Origin: Paraburkholderia sp. D15 | GTDB lineage: Bacteria; Pseudomonadota; Gammaproteobacteria; Burkholderiales; Burkholderiaceae | Assembly (NCBI RefSeq): GCF_029910215.1 | Contig: NZ_CP110395.1 | Span: forward strand, 1,178,001 to 1,242,000 | DNA: 64,000 bases | Direction: 5' to 3' | Shown here: in pieces, positions 48,995 to 55,694 of the stretch | How positions within the stretch are numbered: position 1 is the stretch's first letter | How the letters are laid out: each line of letters starts with the position of its first letter | Program-made: the position numbers and the translations under genes | The notes under the pieces: model-generated | Database searches by the model: none | What the model saw: only the letters and a program-made list of their open reading frames with translations | Told to the model about the DNA's origin: nothing

Positions 48995-49840
48995 ATGTTC
49001 TCAATCATCATCCCGACCTGGAACAACCTGCCTTATCTGCGTCTCGTGATCGAGAGCCTGCGGCGTCATTCCACGCACGCCCACCAGATCATCGTGCACG
49101 TCAACGACGGCTCGGACGGCACGCTGGCCTGGGTGCGCGAAGAGGGCATCGAGCACACCGCGTCGCCGGGCAACATCGGCATCTGCCACGCGGTCAACAT
49201 CGCGGCGGCGCGCGCCACGCGCGACTACATCGTCTACATGAACGACGACATGTACTGCTGCCCGGGTTGGGACGACGCGCTCGTCAAACGGCTCGCGCAG
49301 ATGCCCGCGGACAATCTCTTCATGCTGTCGGGCACGATGGTCGAGCCGGTCGATTCCGGCAACCCGTGCGTGGTGGTGCGCAACTTCGGCCGCGACGTGG
49401 AGAATTTCCGCGCCGACGAACTGGTCGCCGCGACGCCGCAACTGCTGCGCGCGGACTGGCGCGGCGCGACGTGGCCGCCCACGCTCGTGCATCGCGACTG
49501 GTGGTTCAAGCTCGGCGGCTACAGCAGTGAACTGAGCCCCGGCATGAGCAGCGACAACGATTTTTCGATGAAGCTGTGGGACGCCGGTTGCCGCGTGTTT
49601 CTCGGCGTCGGCGACAGTCTCGTGTATCACTTCCAGCAGAAGAGCACCGGCAAGATCGTGAAGAACGACGGGCGCCGCCAGTTCCTCAACAAGTGGGGCA
49701 TGACGCAGGCCACCTTCGACCGGTATTTCCTGCGGCGCGGCAGCGCGGTGGAAGGTGGACTCGCGGTCGGCGAGCCGCAGCGAAGCGGCCGCTTGCGTCG
49801 CGCGCTGCTGAAGTCGCGGATCAAACGCGCGTTCAGCTAA
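48995..49840 (+). CDS. Family 2 glycosyltransferase, tandem copy 2
   Basis: A 281-residue paralogue of the preceding protein. The opening MFSIIIPTWNNLPYLRL, HVNDGSDGT, the metal site MNDDMYC and the loop ELSPGMSSDNDF correspond position by position with copy 1. HFQQKSTGKI then aligns with HFGTKSTGRI, and KWGMTQATFDR with KWGISQRDFTR. It ends in a short basic tail. The pair arose by tandem duplication and has since diverged throughout, so the two probably add different sugars or act in sequence. It is likely cotranscribed with copy 1. Confidence 0.87.
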   Translation: MFSIIIPTWNNLPYLRLVIESLRRHSTHAHQIIVHVNDGSDGTLAWVREEGIEHTASPGNIGICHAVNIAAARATRDYIVYMNDDMYCCPGWDDALVKRLAQMPADNLFMLSGTMVEPVDSGNPCVVVRNFGRDVENFRADELVAATPQLLRADWRGATWPPTLVHRDWWFKLGGYSSELSPGMSSDNDFSMKLWDAGCRVFLGVGDSLVYHFQQKSTGKIVKNDGRRQFLNKWGMTQATFDRYFLRRGSAVEGGLAVGEPQRSGRLRRALLKSRIKRAFS

Positions 49841-49999
49841 TGCGGTGAGCGCACGCGTTCAGCCGGCGTGTTCGGCCACGGTGGTCGACCGGGGTGGCCA
49901 ACGCCATGCCCGTGTCCCGGCCATTCAGGGGCTAGCCGACGCGTTCGCATTCGCCCGCACTCCCGCTGCCGGCGCGGCATCCGCACGTTAGCTCTGCAT

Positions 50000-50356
50000 C
50001 TACACGCCGCCCGTCACCAGCGGCAACACCGTCAAATCCGGGTGCGTGCCGTCGACGATGCTGCGGCCCACATGCACGCCTTCGTGAATCGCTTCGTCGT
50101 CGCTGGCGAAGCTTTCTTCGCCATCCGCGTGGAAGGGCACCGCGTGGCCCGGAATCGCCGGATTGGCGCCGGGGTGGCACACGTAGCCGACGTACGTGTA
50201 GCGGTCTGTCGCGCCGCCGGCCGACGGTGCGGCCGGGTGCGTCGTCATCTGCGCCGACCGGCCGCTTTCGCCGGGCGGATGCGCGACGAAGGCCGCCACG
50301 TGAATCTCGAAACCCTCGTACGCCACACTCTGCCAGGGCAAGGTTTGATCGGCCAT
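50000..50356 (-). CDS. Conserved-looking hypothetical protein (118 aa)
   Basis: I do not recognise the family. The start at 50356 is strongly supported by AAGGAGG eight bases upstream. The protein is soluble, without signal peptide, and reads like a compact beta-rich domain: SVAYEGFEIHVAAFVA, then YTYVGYVCHPGAN, then FHADGEESFASDDEAIHEGVHVGRSIVDGTHPDLTVLPL. One Cys and several His residues are present. The closing block resembles the C-terminal strands of small stress or ligand-binding domains, but that is only an impression. It is divergent from rdgC. Confidence 0.75.
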   Translation of the reverse strand: MADQTLPWQSVAYEGFEIHVAAFVAHPPGESGRSAQMTTHPAAPSAGGATDRYTYVGYVCHPGANPAIPGHAVPFHADGEESFASDDEAIHEGVHVGRSIVDGTHPDLTVLPLVTGGV

Positions 50357-50477
50357 GGCCGCCTCCTTCACGATCGCGTCTGTCAAAAGTCTAGGCGATT
50401 CCGCAAGCCCGCGTTGTCCGCGCCCGCTCCCCCGTCGGATAGAATGACGCGCCTTGCACCCAACCCGACTCTCGCTC

Positions 50478-51404
50478 ATGTGGTTCAAAAACCTTCAGTT
50501 GCACCGTCTTCCCGCTCCGTGGTCCGTCACGCCCGAACAGATGCAGAAATGGCTCGCGCCGTACGCATTCGCCCCCGGCAATAGCGTCGAGATGCAGAGC
50601 CACGGCTGGGCGTCGCCGCGCGACGACGACTCGCTGGTGTATGCGCTCAATGGCCAGTTGCTGCTGAGCTTTCGCACGGAAAAGAAATTGCTGCCGGCCT
50701 CGGTGGTCACGCAGGTGACCAAGGCGCGCGCCGCCGAACTCGAGGAACAGCAGGGCTTCAAACCCGGCCGCAAGCAGATGCGCGAACTCAAGGAGCAGGT
50801 CACCGACGAACTGCTGCCGCGCGCCTTCAGCATCCGCCGCGATACGCGCGTGTGGATCGATTGCAGGAACGGCTGGCTGGTGATCGACGCGGCTTCGCAG
50901 GCGGTCGCCGACGAAGTGCGCGGTCTGCTGGTGAAATCGATCGATCAGTTGCCGCTCGGCACGGTGCGCGTCGCGCAATCGCCGGTTGCGGCGATGACCG
51001 ACTGGCTGCTTTCCGGTGAAGGCCCCGCGGGCTTCACGCTCGACCAGGACACCGAGCTGCGTTCGCCGACCGAAGGCAACGCGACCGTGCGCTACGTCGG
51101 CCATACGCTCGACGCGGAAGACATGCGCCGTCATATCGAAGCCGGCAAGCAATGCATGCGGCTCGCGATGACGTGGAACGACCGCGTGTCGTTCGTGCTG
51201 ACGCCGTCGCTGGTGATCAAGCGCATCGCGCCGCTCGACGTGCTGAAGGAAGCGAGCGACCCGACCGCGCAGAACGACGACGAGCGTTTCGATTCGGATG
51301 TCGCGCTGATGACCGCCGAGCTCGACCGCATGCTGTGCGATCTGCTCGACGCGCTTGGCGGCGAACAGGACGATCTGCAGATGCCGCAGCCCGTCGCGGC
51401 CTGA
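50478..51404 (+). CDS. rdgC: Recombination-associated protein RdgC
   Basis: RdgC forms a ring dimer on double-stranded DNA and limits RecA activity. The 308-residue protein has the family start [11 protein letters not shown], the [12 protein letters not shown] block, the [25 protein letters not shown] segment and the C-terminal [16 protein letters not shown]. Length and order match the family. The ATG at 50478 is the family start; an upstream GTG- or ATG-like codon at 50454 would add eight residues. A repeat tract and a hairpin follow. Confidence 0.95.
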   Translation: MWFKNLQLHRLPAPWSVTPEQMQKWLAPYAFAPGNSVEMQSHGWASPRDDDSLVYALNGQLLLSFRTEKKLLPASVVTQVTKARAAELEEQQGFKPGRKQMRELKEQVTDELLPRAFSIRRDTRVWIDCRNGWLVIDAASQAVADEVRGLLVKSIDQLPLGTVRVAQSPVAAMTDWLLSGEGPAGFTLDQDTELRSPTEGNATVRYVGHTLDAEDMRRHIEAGKQCMRLAMTWNDRVSFVLTPSLVIKRIAPLDVLKEASDPTAQNDDERFDSDVALMTAELDRMLCDLLDALGGEQDDLQMPQPVAA

Positions 51405-51414
51405 CTGTTCGATG

Positions 51415-51471
51415 ACCTGAGCATCTGAGCATCTGAACGTCTGAGCATTTGATGAGCATCTAGCCTCTGAT
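51415..51471. repeat. Tandem tgagcatc repeat downstream of rdgC
   Basis: Five or more imperfect copies of ctgagcat/tgagcatc units follow the rdgC stop directly, ending at the terminator stem. It is non-coding. Confidence 0.8.
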
Positions 51472-51512
51472 TAAGCCGGATTTGGCCTGTCTGAATCCGG
51501 CTTAATAAAATT
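51470..51512 (+). terminator. Terminator hairpin of rdgC
   Basis: A perfect 13-bp stem (51470-51482 with 51494-51506) has an 11-base loop. It is followed by aaaattt rather than a pure T tract. Confidence 0.75.
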
Positions 51513-51656
51513 TACCCTTCATGTCCCGGCCGTCACACTGCTTGCGCTGACGGTGCATGCCGCCAGGAGCATTCCGTTCCATCGACGCGCGCCGGGTCTG
51601 TCAATGTGTCAGTCACTCCGTTCATGCCGGCCGCGTCACTCCGACCAGGACCCGAC

Positions 51657-52004
51657 ATGAAAATTGCCCACTCCATTTCCTCGATCGCGCTGCGTGTGGC
51701 TGGCATCGCGTGCGTGACCTGCGCGGCGGCCGTATCGACGCCGGGCGTCGCCGGCGCGACCGGCATGCCGTACCCGTCGACCCCGTTACCCGGCTATGCG
51801 CAGGACGAACTGCAGCGGATCGTCGATGCCGCGACCGGTTCGATGCCGCAGGCGCGGCAGCCCGAGCCGGCGTCGAAGTTTGAAACGGAAGAAGGGCAGA
51901 GCGTGGTGACGCCGCAGCGCGAAGAGGCCGAACCGCAGGCCTCGACCTATCGCGACGAGCGTCCATCGAAATCGCGCCGCCGCAAACGGCACCATTACGT
52001 CTGA
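51657..52004 (+). CDS. Secreted hypothetical protein (115 aa)
   Basis: I do not recognise the family. A signal peptide (residues about 1-33, with ALRVAGIACVTCAAAVSTPGVAG) is followed by a polar, Glu/Gln/Pro-rich mature part of about 80 residues. It ends in a strongly basic KSRRRKRHHYV tail. The mature region appears disordered. AGGA precedes the ATG at 51657. The basic tail might bind nucleic acid or envelope polyanions, but this is speculation. It stands alone between rdgC and the HdeD/peptidase fusion. Confidence 0.65.
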   Translation: MKIAHSISSIALRVAGIACVTCAAAVSTPGVAGATGMPYPSTPLPGYAQDELQRIVDAATGSMPQARQPEPASKFETEEGQSVVTPQREEAEPQASTYRDERPSKSRRRKRHHYV

Positions 52005-52181
52005 GCTGTAGGTGAAGCGATGCGCGGCAGGACGATGCGCGGCACACGCCACGAACCGGCGTCGTAACGCAGCGTGCCGTGCAGCCGCCTCCGTCCGCCC
52101 GCGTTGAGCGACCCGCCGCCGTTGCCGCGAATATGATTAAGATGGCGATCAGTAGCGCGCATCCGTCACGGAGAGCTGCCG

Positions 52182-53675
52182 ATGGTTCGTCTGGTCATGA
52201 TCCTGCTGGGCGTCGATTACCTGCGCACGCGCTGGCGTTCGTTGCAGACGGTCGGCTGGGTGAGCGTGGCGCTCGGCGTGGTGGTGTTCGTCGATGCGCT
52301 CGACAACGCGCTGTATTTCCCGATCACGCCTTTTGCGTTGCTGCTGCTGCTCGAAGGGCTCGCGACGCTCGCGGTCGCATGGACCGGCATGGGCGGCCAG
52401 CGCACGCTGCGCTACGTGAAGGGCTTCGCATTCTGCTGCGCGGCGTTGCTGATTCTCGTCGGCAAGCACGGCAACTTCATTCTGTCGATGATCTTCGGCA
52501 CGCTGTTTCTCGCCGATGGCCTGTTGCAGATCGTGTCGGCCAGAGTGGTCCGCTATCGCACGTGGCGGCTGGCGATGATCGGCGGCGGCATCGAGATCGC
52601 ATTGGCGATTTTTTTCTATCAGCCGTATCCGACGCACTATGCCGGGACCGTGCCGTATTGCCTGGGGCTCGGCTTGATCTTCGGCGGCTGGAACATGATC
52701 TTGCTGAGCACGCGCGTGCGGCGGCTCGTGTCGAATCCGGCGGTGGGTGGACGGGGTGCGGCGGATAACGTCGCGAGCGAGGCGGCCGACGCGAATGACG
52801 CGGCCCGCAACGCCGAAGCCGCGAACCGCGGCGCGACCCCGAGCACGGCGACTGCTGCAATATCGCCCGCACCATCCCCCGCACGCTCCATCCGCGAATG
52901 GGACGGCCCGCCCGCTGCCGACGAAGCCGCGTTGACCGTGCACATCTGGACGCCGGTCGGCTCGGCGAAGGGCGAAGCGCGGCGTCAGTTGATCGTCGAC
53001 CGCTATATCGCGGCAGTGGATCGCAACGGCGTGATCTCGACCGGCCATGCCGCGCTCGAATCGCCCGAGGGCGTCTACATCAGTCTGTATCCCGGCGTGG
53101 AGATCGATCGGTCGCCGGACGATTTCGCGCGCCTGCTACGCGCCACGCGCGAGAACGACGTGCCGGGGCTGTTCCAGCCCGACTACCCGACGGAAGCGCA
53201 GGCGTGGTGCCCGTCGACGGTTCAGGTGCGCATCCGCAATTACGATCCGGCGAGTCTGCGCCGCTTCTGGGATACGTATCGTCAGGACACCACGTACAAC
53301 CTCACGTATCGCAACTGTTCGAGCAGCGTATCGCGGGCGCTGGAGGCGGCGATCGAGGGCGCGTCGGCGCGCGTGTGGGGCGAGCAGGGCGGATGGCGGC
53401 CGTTTCTGCGCGTGCTCGCCACGCCGGAGTTGTGGGTCGCGGCGCAGCTGCGCAAACGCGCCGCGACGATGGCGTGGACGCCGGGCCTTACGCTCGATTA
53501 CGCGCGGGCGCTCAGCATGCTGGCCGATCCGCGTCCGTCGGGCTGGGTCAAGATGGCGCGCCTCGCGGTGCGGCGGATGATGCGCTCGCGACGGCGGTGG
53601 CGTGAAGAAGCACGGCATGCGCCGGCGTCCCATGATGCCGCGCGGCGCGTGGGCGGCGATACCGCGCGCGAATGA
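52182..53675 (+). CDS. HdeD-like membrane domain fused to a predicted cysteine peptidase
   Basis: A 497-residue two-part protein. Residues about 15-185 hold six membrane helices with the HdeD/DUF308 pattern (GWVSVALGVVVFVDAL, GLATLAVAWTGMGG, MIFGTLFLADGLLQI). After an Ala/Asn-rich linker (about 190-235), the C-terminal part has GHAALESPEGVYISLYPG with His289, and TYNLTYRNCSSSVSRALEAA with Cys379. That is a permuted papain-like arrangement (His before Cys) such as in DUF4105, LRAT-like or PPPDE-type hydrolases. A basic C-terminal tail follows. The start at 52182 has GGAGAG upstream. HdeD domains are linked to acid resistance; the peptidase assignment is my inference from the two motifs. Confidence 0.75.
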   Translation: MVRLVMILLGVDYLRTRWRSLQTVGWVSVALGVVVFVDALDNALYFPITPFALLLLLEGLATLAVAWTGMGGQRTLRYVKGFAFCCAALLILVGKHGNFILSMIFGTLFLADGLLQIVSARVVRYRTWRLAMIGGGIEIALAIFFYQPYPTHYAGTVPYCLGLGLIFGGWNMILLSTRVRRLVSNPAVGGRGAADNVASEAADANDAARNAEAANRGATPSTATAAISPAPSPARSIREWDGPPAADEAALTVHIWTPVGSAKGEARRQLIVDRYIAAVDRNGVISTGHAALESPEGVYISLYPGVEIDRSPDDFARLLRATRENDVPGLFQPDYPTEAQAWCPSTVQVRIRNYDPASLRRFWDTYRQDTTYNLTYRNCSSSVSRALEAAIEGASARVWGEQGGWRPFLRVLATPELWVAAQLRKRAATMAWTPGLTLDYARALSMLADPRPSGWVKMARLAVRRMMRSRRRWREEARHAPASHDAARRVGGDTARE

Positions 53676-53820
53676 AGCGCTTCGCCAGCGGGAGACATGG
53701 ATAGCCGGGAGGCAAGGCCGGGATGCGGGGCCGAGGTGGAAAGCCGTCGCTTTTCCGCGCGTTTTCGCGGCAAGACAGGCGCGCGCTGCCCAACATCGAC
53801 GATGAAGAAAAAACGGTATT

Positions 53821-53890
53821 CGCATCAACGGCTTGGGGCTTTTGCCGGATAGTTATCCCCAGGCTTGCAAACAAAATCTGGGGATAAGTT
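53821..53890. repeat. Duplicated regulatory-like element, copy 1
   Basis: Begins cgcatcaa and contains TTATCCCCA (53853-53861) and its inverted partner TGGGGATAA (53879-53887), separated by a GCTTGCaAACA core. It aligns without gaps to copy 2 at an offset of exactly 227 bp. Confidence 0.8.
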
Positions 53891-54047
53891 TCGATGGACG
53901 CGTTGCCCGCGACGGCACTTAAGGCACGGTAACGCTAGACGGCTATCCACTCGCCGCCGGCGCACCGGACCGCGAGGCCGCACAAGCGCCCGAGCGATTC
54001 GCGAACAGCCTCGCGCCCGCCATCGCACCTCGCCAGGTAAACGCAAC

Positions 54048-54117
54048 CGCATCAAGCACTTGCCCCGGTTGCTGGAAGCTTATCCACAAGCTTGCGAACA
54101 GTTTCTGTTGATAACTG
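54048..54117. repeat. Duplicated regulatory-like element, copy 2
   Basis: Begins cgcatcaa and contains TTATCCACA (54080-54088), identical to the consensus DnaA box, then GCTTGCgAACA, then TGTTGATAA (54106-54114), an inverted near-match. It lies 194 bp before the ATG of the small SCPU-like gene. Confidence 0.8.
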
Positions 54118-54310
54118 CCTCGTCCGAAGCGCACCATCGATCCACTCGCCAACGTGCGCATCGCCACAGAAATCCGCCCGCCGGCAGCCTAAAGTTTTCC
54201 TGAAATCTGCCGACATGCACTGAACTCGCGTCGACTTCGTTTCACCCCGTTGTCGACCTCATTTTCAAACCGTGAACCGTTGCCGGCGCGCCGCGCCGAA
54301 CCTGAACAGC

Positions 54311-54697
54311 ATGATCTCCCGCACTCTGGCCGTCCTGTCGGCGGCCGTTCTTCTGGCATTACCGGCCACGTCGACCCTGCGCGCCGCGCCGGCCGAGCTT
54401 GCCGCGATCGCGGTCAGCCTGACGGTGCAGGAAACCTGTCTCGTGCAATCCGCCGATGCAGCGATCAGCCAGGCCAATCAGCCGGTGGTGTCCTGTCTGC
54501 ACGGCGCGCCGTTCGAAATCACCCAGGTCGGCCTCGACCCGGCGACATCGGGCGCTGGCGCAAATTCGAACGCGTCGAACGCAGCCAACGCCGCGAACCC
54601 GGCCAACGCGACGAACGCATCGCGCGGCGCCGCGCAGCCGGTCGCATTCGTCGCGTCGCGCGACGCCCAGCAGACGGTCTGGACGGTCAATTTCTAA
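54311..54697 (+). CDS. Small secreted SCPU-like protein (128 aa)
   Basis: A signal peptide (MISRTLAVLSAAVLLALPATSTLRA) is followed by a short domain with two cysteines (QETCLVQSADA and PVVSCLHGAPFEI). Then comes an Asn/Ala repeat stretch (residues about 88-105) and a closing QQTVWTVNF strand. The Cys pair and final aromatic strand recall half of a spore-coat-U/pilin domain. It is convergent with the Csu pilus operon, 40 bases from the tip gene's stop. A GTG at 54272 would add 13 residues. It could be a pilus accessory, or a remnant of a subunit; confidence in function is low. Confidence 0.6.
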   Translation: MISRTLAVLSAAVLLALPATSTLRAAPAELAAIAVSLTVQETCLVQSADAAISQANQPVVSCLHGAPFEITQVGLDPATSGAGANSNASNAANAANPANATNASRGAAQPVAFVASRDAQQTVWTVNF

Positions 54698-54737
54698 TTT
54701 CTGGTTTGTCTCGACGAGCGCACCGTCGGCATCATCC

Positions 54738-55694
54738 TCAAAAACTGATCGTCGCGGTAATCGTGTCGCTATAACTGCCGGGCATCGGCGTGGTCTGCGC
54801 GGGCACTCGCCCATAGACCGGAATCGATACGGGATTGCCCGTCCCCGTGCCGGTCGACATGACCGTGCTGCCCGTGCCGTCGCCCCACGCGTGCGTATGG
54901 CCGGAATCCGTATAAAGCTGGTAATTCACCGCGCCGCCGCCGCCCGAGCGCTGCATCTGCCGCGCGCCGACATTGCCGCTCGAACCGCCGCTCAGCGCGA
55001 TTTCATACGCGTCGCCATTGGTGCAGCGCGCCGTCACCGAGCCGGTCGCGCTCAACGCCGAACTCAGCACGCCCGTCGACGTGAACGCAATGTTGGTCGT
55101 GCTGATCAGGCAGTTGTTCACGACCGTCGCGCTGGCCGTGAACGAGAAGCTGCCGTTGCTCGTCGTCAGCGCCGCGCAGCCTGGCGCGAGCAGCAGATAG
55201 TAGCCATAGTTCAACGAGGTCTGACTCACCAGTTGCGAGTACGGCGTGCTCGCGTTGTTGACGGTCGGCACGGTCGGCTGGTTGCCGAGGATCTGGCCAT
55301 AGAAGTTGACCGTCGCCGACGCGGTCGTGTCGGTCGCGGGCTTGTTCAGGATCAGCGAGATCGGCGTGGTGCCGAGCGTCGTCGAGCCCCACGGAATCGA
55401 ATACGCGGCGTCCTGATACAGGTTGTACTGCAACTGGCTGGTGCCGTTCGCCATGGCGCGCGGCGTGGTGCCGTTCATGTTCAGACAGACCTGCACGCTC
55501 GGCGTCAGCGTGATCGCGGGCCACGTACATTGCACCGTGACGCTGCCCGTCGCGTTCACGGTGCTCAGCGCGATCGGGCTGACGTTGCCGAAGCTCAGCG
55601 CGGAGGGGCTCGCCGTGCAGGTTTGCGCGCTCGCGAAGCGGGGCAGCGCGCCGAGTACGACGCACAGCGCGATCAGCCACAGGACGCGCTTCAT
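54738..55694 (-). CDS. Csu-type pilus tip protein, two SCPU domains
   Basis: A 318-residue secreted protein: signal peptide LWLIALCVVLGALPRFASAQ, then two spore-coat-U (SCPU) domains. The first (about 24-170) begins CTASPSALSFGNVSPIAL and contains the second Cys in VTVQCTW. The second (about 180-318) has NNCLISTTNIAFTSTG and ARCTNGDAYEIALSGG, ending in the donor-strand-like YSDTITATISF. This matches the CsuE-type tip subunit of archaic chaperone-usher pili. Its ATG overlaps the usher stop as ATGA (55691-55694), giving tight coupling. It is the last gene of the operon. Confidence 0.87.
   Translation of the reverse strand: MKRVLWLIALCVVLGALPRFASAQTCTASPSALSFGNVSPIALSTVNATGSVTVQCTWPAITLTPSVQVCLNMNGTTPRAMANGTSQLQYNLYQDAAYSIPWGSTTLGTTPISLILNKPATDTTASATVNFYGQILGNQPTVPTVNNASTPYSQLVSQTSLNYGYYLLLAPGCAALTTSNGSFSFTASATVVNNCLISTTNIAFTSTGVLSSALSATGSVTARCTNGDAYEIALSGGSSGNVGARQMQRSGGGGAVNYQLYTDSGHTHAWGDGTGSTVMSTGTGTGNPVSIPVYGRVPAQTTPMPGSYSDTITATISF

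Larger units (their letters stand above)
53676..54310. other. Gene-free region with a duplicated DnaA-box-like element
   Basis: No credible gene lies in these 635 bases. The region carries two homologous elements of about 70 bp exactly 227 bp apart (see the repeat entries). The sequence between and after them is ordinary GC-rich DNA with many gcc/cgc words. A GTG at 54272 could extend the downstream small gene. Confidence 0.6.

Noticed and set aside
53676..54310. Possible replication origin because of the DnaA-box-like 9-mers
   Set aside because: No dnaA, dnaN, parA or AT-rich unwinding element is present, and only one 9-mer is a perfect box.
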